Assembly: GCA_003550325.1 (NCBI GenBank)
Contig: QKWP01001956.1
Coordinates: forward strand, 33,588-97,587
Origin: Gigaspora rosea
Lineage: Eukaryota > Glomeromycota > Glomeromycetes > Diversisporales > Gigasporaceae
Reading direction: 5' to 3'
DNA length: 64,000 nt
The position numbers and the translations under genes are program-made. This document shows, piece by piece, positions 1 through 12,206 of this stretch. Under the pieces are notes generated by a model. The model was not told the DNA's origin. It searched no databases and saw only the letters and a list, made by a program, of their open reading frames with translations. Within the stretch, counting starts at the first letter, position 1; every line of letters begins with the position of its first letter.

Positions 1-450
1 TCAGTGAAAAAAATATGCAATCAGAACTCCTAATTAACTAGTTGAATTTATAAATATCAACTAGTAAAATTGACTATTTGATTTTGGTTAAATAAATAAT
101 TATTGACTGCAAGCACAAGTTTGAGAATGTTCTACATATAATTTAACTAATAATTATAAATTATACAATGAATTCTATCAGATAAAAAAATTAACTATAT
201 CTGGCCAGGTTAACATGCAGAGCATAGTAGGTTTTTATCATAATTGGTCTATTTTTGTTGATATTTTTTGTGATAATTGTAAAAATTTTATTGGTTAATC
301 AAAATTTTAAACTTTAACTAAATCATCACAAATAAAAAAACTAATATGTATAAAGATAGCAAGGAGAGTAACAAAAATCAGATAATTTTTTGAAAAGGTA
401 GGGTAAAAAAGTTGAAATTATATATAAAGAACCTGACTATATTAGGGATA
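1..450. other. AT-rich intergenic DNA
   Basis: No reading frame, RNA gene or clear repeat was recognised in this stretch. Confidence 0.5.
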
Positions 451-752
451 TTAACGGAGTGCTCCAGAGTGGTGTTGTGCATACTCTGGCAGAGTATCCT
501 TTAACACTATACCACACTGAAGTATGAATCAGAGTATAACTCCAAAGTGTAACCTGGAGTATAATCTAGAGTATAATCCAGTGTACTATATGCTAAACAC
601 TATGTAATACTCCAGAGTTTATAGTATTATATTTTCTCAAAAATATACTACCTTATTTTGGGAAAATATGGTAAAAAATATATATACAATAATACTCTAG
701 AGTATAATCCATTTTGTATTAGTAGTATTACTCTGGAGCAATTACTCCTATT
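451..752. mobile_element. MITE with GCTCCAGAGT terminal inverted repeats
   Basis: The left end (ACGGAGTGCTCCAGAGT) is matched in reverse complement at the right end (CTCTGGAGCAATTACTCC). The interior repeats short GAGTATA and ACTCCAGAGT words in both orientations. There is no coding capacity. Ends are approximate and the target-site duplication is not certain. This is a non-autonomous inverted-repeat element by structure only; its superfamily is unknown. Confidence 0.5.
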
Positions 753-1321
753 AATAATATCTTAGTAAACCAAGGTGGTGTCATATCTAGGCCACACCGG
801 TATGGAGTAGGTTATATTCTACAGTTAATCTATTAACATTCCTAGACTATATATATATTAAGAAAGAGGAAGGGTAGTCCTCTGATAAAAAATAATCAGA
901 TGATTAATGACATGTTCCTAACTAAATTCAATACTTACTAAATCTTTACTATCTTTACTATCTTTACTATTAAATTTTGATAACTTAAATCTAAAACTAT
1001 TATCTTATCATAAACAAAATCTTGACAACCCAAAATATTATTAATTGATGATCCAGATAAAATTAGCACTATTACTATATTGGAAGGTCATCTAAAGTGG
1101 GAGCAGCTCATATTTCTTAATAATTTTCTTGATTAACTTTAGAGTTAGAGCCATCTTATATTAGGTTTAAACTGTGTATTTTTTGAGATTTTTGGTTTTG
1201 TTTCTTGTTTTGCTTTGCTAGCAATCATCAAAATTCTGTAATTTGATTGGCTAAATTTGCTTTTGCTTTAGATGTCCCCATATTGGAACAATAGTAAATT
1301 TTGGGGATAAGTACAATATAA
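753..1321. other. AT-rich intergenic DNA
   Basis: Nothing recognisable, apart from a short (ACTATCTTT)n tract near 950-972. Confidence 0.45.
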
Positions 1322-1722
1322 ACTTTTATTACATGCTAAAATCTAACAACTATAACTATAAAAAGAGATTTTTTATTAAGTTAATATTGCAAGTCAATTA
1401 ATTGAAAGTTTGTAGAGCTCACTGAGACACATCTAATAGTGGTTAGATTATTCAAATTGGGCTAGTGTATACTTAGATGTTGCTAAAAAACAATTGGCTG
1501 ACTATATAAAATTCTATAAACAAACTAGAAATTTTATATAGTTAGACAATTATTTTTTAGTAATATTTTAGCATATATTAGGCTAATTTGAATGATCTAA
1601 CTACTATTAGATGCATCTCAATAAGCTCTACAACTTTTAATTAATTGACTTGGGCTGTTAAGTTAATAAAAAAATTCCTTTTTATAGTTACAGTTGTCAG
1701 ATTTTAGTATATAATAAAAACA
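1322..1722. repeat. Long imperfect palindrome (foldback element)
   Basis: Two arms of about 190 bp are diverged reverse complements around a centre near 1522. Words such as CTAAAATCTAACAACTATA near the left end reappear inverted near the right end. The arms carry many mismatches, so this is an old insertion. No coding capacity. Ends are approximate. Confidence 0.6.
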
Positions 1723-1911
1723 TGGTAATTTTCTTCAAATTCTAATATAAAAATAGTGCTGATCTTATCCAGATCAGTAATAAGGAAGAATTTTAACATA
1801 TTATAAATCAAAAACAATAAATAAAATAAACTAAAAATAAAAATACATAAAATACCACATACTTGAATAAAAAGGCTTCTCCTATAGTGGGAACTTTAAT
1901 ATAAAAAAAAG

Positions 1912-2275
1912 AGTTTTACTAAAACACATCTATGGTGTTTTACACCATGTAACACAAAACCATTAGAATAGCCAATCAAAATTTAAGATCAGGTGTAACA
2001 TAAAATTTAGGTTTTTTTGTTTATTTTTTAAAAAAACATTCATATCTCTAAAGTTTGTTTATGAAACCACCTTTGGGGCTCTAATAAAAAAAATTCCTTG
2101 CTAAATTTTGGTATAAACTATGCCCCCTGCCCCATCCCAGGTCTCACCCTAACCCTAAGGTAATAAAAATTTATTTTTTGTTTTATAAAAGTTTATTTTT
2201 TGTTTTTGTTACACAGATTTGTAAATCTAATTTACCTATGGTGGTAAAACACCATAAGTGCGTTTTATAATAATT
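1912..2275. mobile_element. MITE with TATGGTGTTTTAC terminal inverted repeats
   Basis: CTATGGTGTTTTACACCAT near the left end is matched by GGTGGTAAAACACCATAAG near the right end. The ends themselves contain a small hairpin. The centre holds CACCCTAACCCTAAGG, a telomere-like word that recurs in several other non-autonomous elements here. Ends are approximate and no TSD was assigned. Confidence 0.5.
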
Positions 2276-4199
2276 GTAAAAAAAAACATAAAATAAATAT
2301 TTAAATTATTCTTAACTGTTAGTACTAATAAATAATAATCAAACCCCATTTTTAGTACTTGCTCTGACACCAAGCTAATTTTTAATTTTATTTAAAAATT
2401 GTTCATTATATAGTTACAATACTGCTATTATACTTCATTTTGACTTTTTCATAAAATTTATAAGCCTTATAACTCAACTTTATGTTATTAACCTATATAA
2501 TAGTTAGATTTTTTATTAGTAAAGATTATAAAAAAGGTTTTTACAAGTAAAAGACAGTTTAAATTGCTAAGTTTTATTAATTTATTATACTTACTTAAAC
2601 ATTTAAATATACTTTTCATCTAACTTCCAATTATTTTATAGATTACTAAATTATTTTGAAAATTTATAAAATGAAATATGTTCTTTAAAATTTTTGTGAT
2701 CCAAGCTTTAACAATTTATATTCATAGCTAAGAATTTATTTTTGTGGCTGCTAAACATTATACTAATATGTAGTACATATTGTGTAATATTTTGGTTAAT
2801 TCATCTGATCAAATTAAAAGCCTACTATGCTAACTTGCATTATATAAATAGATTAGGACCCCAAGCTATGCATAGATAGGTAACAATTTGCTTTTGATTA
2901 TTTTTGACTATTTTTGTAGATTTTTACTATATTTAGTAATATTAATACTTATTTTTGACTATTTTTTATAGTTTTTTTCTATTTTTAGGGGACCATTAAA
3001 GCCAGGTGCCTATAGATATTTTTTACTATTTAATTAAAATTAGGGTAAAAGTTAGTTAGAAATTAGAGTTAGGAATATTTTATAGGAAAATTGCTTTTTT
3101 GACATTTTTTATTAAAGCTCACAAACAGATTTAGACACTTATTTCTTGTATTTTTGGTGATTTTACTTTTTTTTTGTTTTTGTCTCATCAAACAATCTGT
3201 AATAATCAAAATTTACAATTTGATTAGCTGTCAGTTACATGATAGTCTTGGCTTTAACAAATTTATTTTTAGTGATATATTAAAATTTTAAAAATTGTTA
3301 GCTGTTTATAGATAGCTTGGGTTCCTGGCAGATTTGTTTCTAATTGTCAAATATATGATTATTGCAAACTTGCTCTGATTGGTTAATTTACTTAATATAG
3401 TTTTAAAATTTGTACTTTGTAAAAGTAAAATAACTTTTTATATACAATATTAAACTTGAAATTTTATATTTTATTCCTATATTTAACAAGCCTTGAATTC
3501 AAAGATCTGAAATTTTTTTTTAAGAGCCTAAATTTTTACTAGTAAAATGCCAGCAGGTAGACCATGTAAAAACACAAGTTTATGAACAGTGCACAACTTA
3601 AAAGTATATAAAAATAGGTTTCACTATTGTTTTATGTTTATACATAACAATACTTTAGTTTCAATAACTCCAAAAAAGTTTATAATAGGTTTAAGTTCTA
3701 CTACTGTAGTGACTTATGGTTAGATATTCATTTAGTTGGCTTGCTTGAATCAATTATCTGTTGGTTTCTTGAATTAATTATTGTCCTGGCTGTTTATAGT
3801 AGTCAACTTTGATTTGCAATTGAATTAAGACCTATATGTTCGGTATTAATTTCATATTTTTATTTTTATAAAATTAATATATACAAGTTACGTGAGGTAA
3901 TGATTCACTTAGAACCAAGTCAAAATATCACTTTATTTGGTCTGATTAATTATGCAATCAATTTAAAAAGTTGTTTACGAAACAATGTGGGAAGGGCGTT
4001 GATAAGGTATTAATTTTAAGGTTATATAATATGATAACAATAATAATAGTTTTTAGAAGGAATAAGATATTAAAGGGTAACAATTAACAAATGCAACATT
4101 AATAAATTATTTTGTAGTGATGAATAAGATTAATTTGAGATAATGGCAAGAGTAATGAGCTTTTATAATATAACTTCATTATAAAAGCTTTAAAAATTG
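2276..4199. other. AT-rich gene-free stretch
   Basis: No coding region was recognised on either strand. A possible degenerate inverted repeat lies around 2847-3020 (GGACCCC... and ...GGGGACC) but is too weak to call. Confidence 0.4.
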
Positions 4200-4473
4200 A
4201 TTATTGTATTTTCATGTAACAACGCACATGTGTGTTATTTCAAAATTGGCATTTTTTTAAAAATCACCTATTTGACTCAAAATAACGCACATGTGCGTCT
4301 CGAAATAACGCACCCCTTACACAAAGTCAGCAAATTTGCCCATTGCTATCAATAGACCAATATTAAATATTGGCACTATTGATTCAAAATATCACACATG
4401 TGCGTCCTGAAATAATACATAGGTGCTCAAAATGACACACAGGTGTGCAGTATTACATGAAAATACGGTATAC
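4200..4473. mobile_element. MITE rich in CGCACATGTGCG palindromes
   Basis: The left end GTATTTTCATGTAA is repeated inverted at the right end (TTACATGAAAATAC). Inside are several copies of a self-complementary CGCACATGTGCG-type word at about 4225, 4286, 4394 and 4438, some degenerate, spaced irregularly. No coding capacity. Confidence 0.55.
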
Positions 4474-6512
4474 TAAAATACTTAAAAAAAATAGAGCTAT
4501 TTGCTCTAGATATTAGAAAACCCACAAGACATTCTTTACTATTAAATTAAATATAAATAACGTCAGTCTCATAAGATCCAAAAAATCCTTAAAAATAATT
4601 CTTATATAGTACTGCATATAGTTTTATTTTGTATAGTTGACTGAACACATCAAATTTTTATATACACAACAATCATTACTGGCATGCACACTTCGATCTT
4701 GTGGTCTATTCACCCAATAATCTGTAGCATCACAGTTTGAAATTATATAACAATGAAAACCAATATACAAAACTAATTTGAAATGATAAGTGTAATTTTT
4801 TTCTATGATAGTAATTATTTTCTCAATTTAAGTATTCATCCATTGCTATGCCAATACACAAGATGATACTTAATTTGAGGACCTTGATAATGCTGATTGT
4901 GAATAATATGTATTTCTGTATTTTTAAATTGGTTATTAGTTATATACAAAAATAAAATAGGTAACTCAAATTCATTGTAAATTTGGTAATATGCTTTAAT
5001 AATTCTTACATGTTAATCAAACAACATCAAATAACAAGACCTGTTCTCATAAATAAAACAATTGTAGGAAGATACTTATTGCTATAAGTAAAAATTTTTA
5101 ATTATACGAAAGTTGGTTTTGATAAAAGTATTACATTTATCAGTTATTAAAAATATAATTTGGTTTTCTTTAGCCTTCTTGAACTAAAAATTTGCCTTTT
5201 AGTTTAAAATAAAAAAGTATGAGATGAAATGTCATATCTTCTTTTTGTAGTAGTTTAATAGTTAGCTCTGACTGCAAGTAATAGGCTTGCCCTATTGCAT
5301 AGATCATTAGATGATTAGTTAGAAATTTTAAATATAGTATTTCTTTATATATCATCCTGATATAATTGTAACTTACTATCCTATTTCTGTACTTGACATT
5401 AATAAAAAAAAAAAAATATATATATATATAATGAGCCAAATATCTCTTGGTATAAGAAATTGAAGTCTGCTAGCTTTAAACTCAATTAATCTTAAAATAC
5501 TATTTTATTAAAGTACATATAATAAAGATAATGAAATTATACAAAACTCTATTTGTATCTGTTTAATGTTATTTATTTCTCTTAATATTTTTTCCTCTTG
5601 CATTTATTTTAATCTTTTTTATTTTTTAGTCTGTAAATTTTCTTCATCTTAGTCTGAGTTATATATAACAAGATTATAATTTTAAACTGTACCAATTACT
5701 AACATTTAATAGTATTAATATAAAAAAATAACAAACTGAGCATATAACAATTGTAAGTATTAAAACGATTACTTAAACCTGCACAATTTTATATAGTTAG
5801 CATACAACATAAACAATAATTATAGTATTTTCTAGTAAAATGTTATAAAAACAAGTTCCATATTAATACAATTACAAATTAAATTCAAAAAAATCAAAAA
5901 TTGGTACTAATACAAATAAAAAAATTTTAAGTGACTTTGATACATAATTGATACACATAAATACATTAAATCAAGAAGGCACAATGATAAATAGTCTAGT
6001 CAATGTATACATAAAAAATCAATACTATGAACACATACTGTAATATTATAAAATCCTTTAAACATCTATCTTTACTGCAATAAATAGTAATTTATAAGAC
6101 AAACGTTGGCATACAAAATCACAAGGAATGATTATTCAATCAGATACCCAAAATTGCAAATATCACTTAGCTTGCCTGTAAATCATATACTTCATATTTC
6201 ATACTCCACCCCTGGTATAAATAAATTATTAATACTGTTTAAAATATATAATGAAAATAAAGCTTCACTAACAATAAATAATTTGATAAATTTTTTCATA
6301 ATATATCTGTATGTTGAATTTTTATTTTTTTGATCACTAAATATTACATTCTTGATTTGACTGGTTAATGATCATATATTGATTATCAATTGTAGCAAAA
6401 TCAAATTTTGTAATATATTAAATAAAAACAAATTTGCTTATATGGGGATATGGGTAGAGATGAGCAAAATACAAAATTTTTATTTTAGCATACACATGCA
6501 TATACATTTGTT
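4474..6512. other. AT-rich gene-free stretch
   Basis: Nothing recognised. A poly-A plus (AT)n simple repeat lies at about 5408-5431. The open frames here are short, AT-driven and lack family resemblance. Confidence 0.4.
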
Positions 6513-6628
6513 ATAGAGTTGTTAATAGAGCACTCTAGTTAATACTAAAACATATAACCTACTCTAGAGCACTCCAGAAGTGGGTTATATGTTTTATTAA
6601 TACCTAGAGTACTCTATTAACAACTCTA
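6513..6628. mobile_element. Small hairpin MITE with 7-bp flanking direct repeat
   Basis: The element is almost entirely palindromic: AGAGTTGTTAATAGAG on the left and CTCTATTAACAACTCT on the right, with arms of about 45 bp. ATTTGTT flanks it at 6506-6512 and 6629-6635, a likely target-site duplication. Length is about 116 bp with no coding capacity. Confidence 0.65.
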
Positions 6629-7416
6629 ATTTGTTGTATGCATGCATGCATCTTTTGGCCAAAATTATAATTTAATTTCTTAATATGGACCAGAATTAAT
6701 TGCATGTTTTGCATACTATACATGCATTGCCCATTTCTTGATATAGTTTAAGGGCTGATCTGTCCAGTCAATAGGCCAAGGTCAGCTCATATTACTAATT
6801 TAGGGTCATAATTATTTAATCAAAAATTTTCAACATTTATCAAGCAACTACATGTACTTGTCAAGATAAAATTTAGAAAATTTTATTATATAATAATACT
6901 TTTATACTGTATCTTATGCCAAAGCAAAAATACAATACAAAATACAAAGTTTATATAACCAGACAAGCTTTCAAAAATCCTATTAATTCTTTTTAAATAA
7001 TAATTGTTATCCTTAAAACAAGTTCATAATATAAAAATTTTGACAAATTTTGTAAAAAAAAAAAATTCAAAAAAATTCAATCATTGTTATTTTCAAAAAT
7101 AAGCAAACTCAAAGAAACAATTTGCTATATAAAATATAATATCTATTATCAATTTAAACTTTAGAGTAAAAATATTGATACTGCTGAATTAATAGGATCA
7201 GCTAAAGCAAAGATAATTCAATATATGATTTACATACTGTATAAATTACATTCATGATATTTATATAACTCCTCACTATAACCAAAACAAAAAGGTACAC
7301 CTAAAACTCGCTCTGTTTTATCTGACCAATTATTTTGGCAATTTTGGATATTACAAATTTCAACTAATTATATAATATTCTTATTTGCATTAACAAGATT
7401 AGCGTGTCAAAGTGCA
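6629..7416. other. AT-rich stretch with no gene seen
   Basis: Nothing recognised before the Ty3 fragment that starts near 7417. Confidence 0.4.
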
Positions 7417-8267
7417 TCTACTTTTGGTTTTATTTTCTGAGTCACAGTATAAATTTCTCAAATATTTCAGAATCTAGAATTGTCTATATCTTTGAGTAGT
7501 TTTTGATCTTGCTCAGAATGACTCAAAAATTTTGAGCATCATCATTATTAAGATTGGATATAAGGGCAGCAGAGAAAAAGGATTCATTATAGAAATCCCT
7601 TAGTTAATAATAGAAGGTTTCAAAATAATAAACCCAAGCTTACAGTTTCTTTATGGTCTAGTCCTGGTGTTCAAAAGTTTTGGCTTGTTCCTGCAGTAGA
7701 ATAATAATTTGGGCCTGTTGCTTAATCTGTTTTTGAAAAAGAGGGATTAGGTTTGTTAGTTTTAGAGTTGTTGATATAGTTTTAATGTGATCAACAATAG
7801 GTAACCCTGGTATCAAAGAGGTTGGAGGCAGAATTTCTAGTTCTGGTAAAGGGTGAAGAGTTTTATAACATTTTTCACAATAGGTGTCAAATTGTTCTAG
7901 TTTATTATTCTTTTTTGGGCATGATATATTCCTTACAAAGTTCAACAATTTCTTAGAAATTTCTTTGTAAGTTTTTCATAGCTTTCTTTTGAATGAAGTT
8001 TGGATAGCTCATGTCAAAAGATTCAGCCAAAATTCTTTGTAGTATTGCTTCTTTAATTTTATTTAGTTAAATTTAAGAAGCTCTTATAATAAGATTAACT
8101 TTATTATAGCCATAGCTCTAGTTAGATCGATTAGTTGCTTGGGTTCAAGAGTATGTGTAAGGTCTTCATTACTTTCTCCAATCTGTATCTTGGCTAGATG
8201 ATAAATTAAGCTTTGGATAAGATTTTTAGCATGTCCTGCATTTCTGGTAGATTCTATATAGTGGCGT
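7417..8267 (-). pseudogene. Ty3/gypsy gag plus RT-linker fragment
   Basis: This is a paralogue of the 5' part of element 2 (31570-32440). The minus strand encodes a coiled-coil/gag segment with a CxxCY motif (LEQFDTYCEKCYKTL; element 2 has LEQFDSYCEECYEAL), continuing into the linker that precedes reverse transcriptase. Neither a zinc knuckle nor a protease separates the two, exactly as in element 2. The fragment is broken by stops and frameshifts and is cut at 8267 by an LTR. Ty3 family membership follows from the element 2 context; the biochemical role of this gag is not known. Confidence 0.65.
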
Positions 8268-8342
8268 TGTCAACCTAGATTTCTACCTCTTTAGAGAAAT
8301 GCTAGAGATGAAAGCGACTAATGCAGAGAGACACTTTATATA

Positions 8343-9083
8343 CAGTCAGACCTCTCTATAATCACAAGTTGGTCACGCCCTATTTTGGTGATTGTATAGA
8401 GGTGTGACTATAAATAAAATACCTTGTTATGGTCACATGACCAAAGGCCAATAAATAATATATTTGCGAATATTTGAAATACTATTAAAAAATTTAAAAT
8501 GTTTGATAGTAAAAAATCTTTGATCCAGTGGCCCAATTTGAATAAAATGACAAGTATTTGACTCAATGAGAGAGTCTAAAATCGTCCAAATTTAGCTACA
8601 AAATGCTAAGATCATTAAGGATTTTTTATTTAGATATTAAATTTAATAAATTCTTAAATATGTGAAGTGAACAAACCTTAATGATCACAGGAGCCTGTGA
8701 TTGGATTTTAGCGATCCTAGGCTCATTAGAATCATTTCATCGAGACAAACATTTTGGTAGTTGTTTCATCCAAATCGGACCTCTGCATCAAAAGTTATTT
8801 GTTGTCAAACCTTTAAGAATTTTAATAGAATATTTTAAATAAACATGAATATAAATATTGGCCAATCGATGTTATAATCTATATTTAGTCAAAATATGTG
8901 ATTATAACGAGGTTTTTTTATTAATAAAATTGATGAAAGATCAAAATTTTTTTGTGATAGTGATTATAGGTGATTTGTGACTATAATGAGATTTTTTTAC
9001 TATGTTTTAAGTCTGTCGCATAATATTGGGTGCTTATATAGAGGTGTGACTATATAGGGTGTGACTATAGAGAGGTCAGACTG
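8343..9083. mobile_element. Tc1/mariner-type non-autonomous element, TA target site
   Basis: The terminal repeats CAGTCAGACCTCTCTATAA and TATAGAGAGGTCAGACTG are flanked by TA at 8341-8342 and 9084-9085. LTR copy B lacks the insertion at the homologous point (about 14236), which verifies the boundaries and the TA duplication. It is 741 bp without a transposase. TA duplication and CAGT ends fit the Tc1/mariner/pogo group. Confidence 0.8.
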
Positions 9084-9457
9084 TAATTCATACTAATTAC
9101 TATGGTATGCAAGGGTTAGAAGAGATACTGTTATTTGGACAGTATTTTGTAAAGAGCCTTGGAGATTTGCAATTATGAAAGAGGCCACAATTAATAGTAT
9201 ATGAAGATACAGTTGTATTTCAGTAAAGGCTCACTACTTTACTTATCTTTATTTTAATAAACCAGATTCTTCTTTCTGTTTTTTATCAAGGGAAAAACCT
9301 TGAGTATTTATACATGTTTGTCCAATATAAATAAATACAATAATAAATAAAGAAATCAATATAATCGATATATTTAATATATGCTAATGCTAAATATAAT
9401 AAATATAATAAAAATAATAAATATACTATATATATCTTAAATATCAGCTATATTAGA

Positions 9458-10103
9458 GGGAATTGCTATTCGCACCATGGATTTTTGCTATTCGCACCAT
9501 GGTTACATAAGAATTTCTATTTTAGAATTATACACTTGTATTACACAAAGGCCCGGTGCATTGTTTTTGCAAAAATAATTTTTGGTTACACACCACTAAT
9601 GTCGTATAATATTACACAAGTCTAATTTTGGTAACCTAACCTGGGTCGGCCAGCATTAAGCTTAATGATTGTGGGCACTATCATGATAATGCCCCAGCGG
9701 AGTTAGATATAATTCCAGCCCACCCTAACCCTAAATCTAGCCAATCACTGTATATATACTAGATACATATGTCCTAGATTTAGGGTTAAAGTGGGCCGGA
9801 ATTATGTCTAACCCCGCCGGGGGCATTATCATGATAGTGCCACCAGCATTAAGCTTAATGCTAGCTGACCCAGGGTTAGGTTACCAAAATTAGACTTGTG
9901 TAACATTGCATGTCATTAGTGGTGTGTAACCAAAAATTATTTTTGCAGGTTAAATATTTGATGCACCTAAATTTCATAAGCAAAAACAATGCACTGAGCT
10001 TTTGTATAACATAAGTGCATATATTATTTTGAATTCTAAAAATAGAAAATCTTGTGTAACCATAATGTGAATAGCAAAAATCCATGGTGCAATAGCAATT
10101 CCC
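9458..10103. mobile_element. Long foldback MITE, family M1, 8-bp TSD
   Basis: Ends are GGGAATTGCTATTCGCACC and its inverse, with arms of about 300 bp. ATATTAGA is duplicated at 9450-9457 and 10104-10111, and LTR copy B has the single uninterrupted ATATTAGA. The centre carries CCACCCTAACCCTAAATC in opposite orientations. It is a relative of the element at 17034-18391. An 8-bp TSD is typical of hAT and some other superfamilies, but the ends do not identify one. No transposase. Confidence 0.85.
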
Positions 10104-10456
10104 ATATTAGATATGTAAATTATAACTGTCAAAACTGTCATGTCCCAAATGTCTAAAATATCAAATATGTCTGTGATTAACTCAAATATCTAGGATTAAT
10201 CGAAATGTCCAATATTCAGTGTCATGAGTGGTACAGTATTGATCATTCAATAAGATTTGTATGCAGTATGATGTTTTGTAAAGACCAATCATTCAGTTTT
10301 GACTAACTTGGGCTAGAATGGTCCAATTATGATAATTTTAGCACCATTCGAAAGCTTGCATCAAGACAGTCACGATAGTGGTAGTTTGATCAAACGCTGA
10401 TCACTGGATAAAAGTTATCGCCATTATACATTTCATATGTTTTTATAGATCTAACA

Positions 10457-10640
10457 ACTCTCCTCTACTTAATTTGAGCTCCTGCGAATATTAGTCCATC
10501 AGGGCTTAATATTCTGCTTCTGGAAGTTCTTTTATTATTCTGAAAGTTGTCTTTGTTGTTCTTTGAAGTTGGTCTACCTCTAAGTTTTTAAAAAATATTA
10601 TAAGTTTTAATAGCTGCCTTATAATAATATGCAGTTATTT
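10457..10640 (-). pseudogene. Truncated 3'-terminal ORF of a Ty3 element (copy A)
   Basis: Homologous to 15751-16053 (minus) and lying at the same position next to the LTR. It keeps only the C-terminal portion, degraded by stops, and runs into an A-rich tract near 10640. See the copy B entry for the protein. Confidence 0.55.
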
Positions 10641-10714
10641 TAAAATAAAAAAAATAAATTAAAAATAAATCAAATAAAATAAAAATAAAGTATTATATTA
10701 TAAAAAAAAATTGT

Positions 10715-10835
10715 AGTGCAGATGATGCAATCATAACCTGTTGGCAGAGTTTACAGTACATTAGTAGGTATTGAACCTATAACTGCTAGCAATAGCTATA
10801 TACTTTATACCACTCTTCTATAATAATTAATATAG
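10715..10835 (-). ncRNA. Possible tRNA-like Pol III element
   Basis: On the minus strand, AGGTTCAATACCT resembles a B box within a T-arm-like hairpin. An A-box-like GTGGTATAAAG lies about 40 bases upstream, and an oligo-T run (near 10709) follows about 70 bases downstream. No acceptor stem closes, so this is not a functional tRNA. It could be a short tRNA-derived SINE relic or chance. Confidence 0.3.
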
Positions 10836-11030
10836 GAAAAATTTTGATTGTACTATTTATAAGTATTTAAATTTGCTATTAAGCCCATAAGCATTAAGGG
10901 TAAAATTAAAGTTTGTGTAATATAAGAAGTAATAACAAGAGGAAAAAAATTCTTTTAACAAAAAAGAATATCAGCAATAACAACAATATTAACAATATCA
11001 ATAATAATAATAGTAATAATAATAATAGTT

Positions 11031-11397
11031 CATAGATATCGAACAACACGCTCTCAAAGAAAAAATAGTTGTAATGCTTTGTTCAGAGTGGTTGATACAC
11101 TTCAAAAAAAGAATAGAAGGTAAAATAGAATAATAATATTTATAATATAGTATAACATTAATAATAATATAATTTAATAGATTGTTAAAAGAAGTAAGGA
11201 GATTACAAAAAAGGATTTTAGAGTTAGAAGAAGAAATAGAAGAAAGAAAAATTTGTGCAGTAGAGGTGGTAACAGAAAATTGGTAGTGAGAGAAAAGATA
11301 TTCGAAACTGATTATAGAAAGAAATAGATTAAGAGCTCATATAGAAGATTTTTAGAAAAATATATTGAGAGATACAAAAGTAGAAAAAAACAATTAG
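11031..11397 (+). pseudogene. Coiled-coil protein pseudogene, two exons with in-frame stops
   Basis: Exon 1 (from about 11031, preceded by Asn-rich low-complexity sequence) ends at 11119 before GTAAAA. A 61-base intron ends in TTTAATAG at 11180. The joined frame reads through ...LLKEVRRLQKRILELEEE..., an amphipathic coiled coil, then ...VVTENW, a TAG-TGA pair, EKRYSKLIIERNRLRAHIEDF, another TAG, and ends at 11397. The TAG codons look like former CAG (Gln), a C-to-T change. I do not know the function. Similar short coiled-coil proteins may be repeated in glomeromycotan genomes, but I could not check. Confidence 0.45.
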
Positions 11398-12206
11398 TTA
11401 TTATATATATATATTTTTTTGTTGTTTTTCTTTTTCTTTATCTTTTTCTTTTTTTTTTTTTGTAAATTTTTTTTTCATATTTGAATAAAAATATTGTTTG
11501 TAAATAAGGAATTATAAATAATTAATAAGTTTCTAAATAATATCAAATAAAAAAAATTTTTAATTAATTTTTCAAATTGTATTAGTAAAAATTTTTTTTC
11601 GATATCTGTTGTATTTTTGGTTTTGATTAAAGTTCAATAAATGCAATATCTATTGTTGATTAGGATACTAACAACCTAATCTGAAATTTTTTTAATATCA
11701 GAATTAAAAGCTTTATAGTTCCAAAAAGTTAAATTCTTTAAACAATATTTTGAAAGTTATTTGACCCAATTGATTGTTATTAAATACTCAAATTTTAAAG
11801 TATTGTTATAAGAATAAGTATAGTAATATAAAGATATATACTCTATTCAAATACTCTAATTTTTTTTTAAAAATTCTTCTTATTTCATATCATATACAGT
11901 ACTTATTAGACCTGCTAGTACTAGACTATATACATGTCTTATGATTCTTTAAAATTAATCTATTTCTTTTTCAATTCTATAGCATGCTTAACAATAATTC
12001 ACATGCTATTGTTAGGCTAATTACAAGTTTTACTGCTATTTCAAGTATTTTTTTCAAATTTTGTTGTTGTTTTCCAATAGAGTAGAACATCTAACCTTTA
12101 GTTATTTTTACTCAAAAATAACAAACTAATAATAAGAGCTTTTAGTCAACTAAACTAACATAATTAAATTGTTTAATTGTTTGTTAAATGCTTAGTGCAT
12201 TAATTG
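11398..12206. other. AT-rich gene-free stretch
   Basis: Contains pyrimidine-rich and homopolymer tracts (11405-11480) and nothing coding. Confidence 0.4.

Larger units (their letters stand above)
8268..10456 (-). repeat. Ty3 LTR copy A (TGT...ACA), carrying two nested MITEs
   Basis: Begins TGTCAACCTAGATTT and ends ATCTAACA. It aligns along its length with LTR copy B (14163-15715). After removing the nested insertions at 8343-9083 and 9458-10103 and their TSD copies it is about 790 bp, the same as B. The sequence to the right (10457-10640) matches the 3' terminal ORF of copy B, so this is the 3' LTR of a minus-strand Ty3 element whose remainder is lost. Confidence 0.75.

Noticed and set aside
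2847..3020. Possible inverted repeat with GGACCCC / GGGGACC ends
   Set aside because: Matches are short and interrupted; no duplication could be assigned.
5170..5439. Minus-strand Phe/Tyr-rich 89-residue frame
   Set aside because: AT-driven composition, starts in a simple repeat, no domain or splice context.
9876..10085. Minus-strand frame in the M1 element
   Set aside because: Lies wholly in the right arm of a foldback MITE; not conserved as protein in the second copy (18121-18309 is a different frame).
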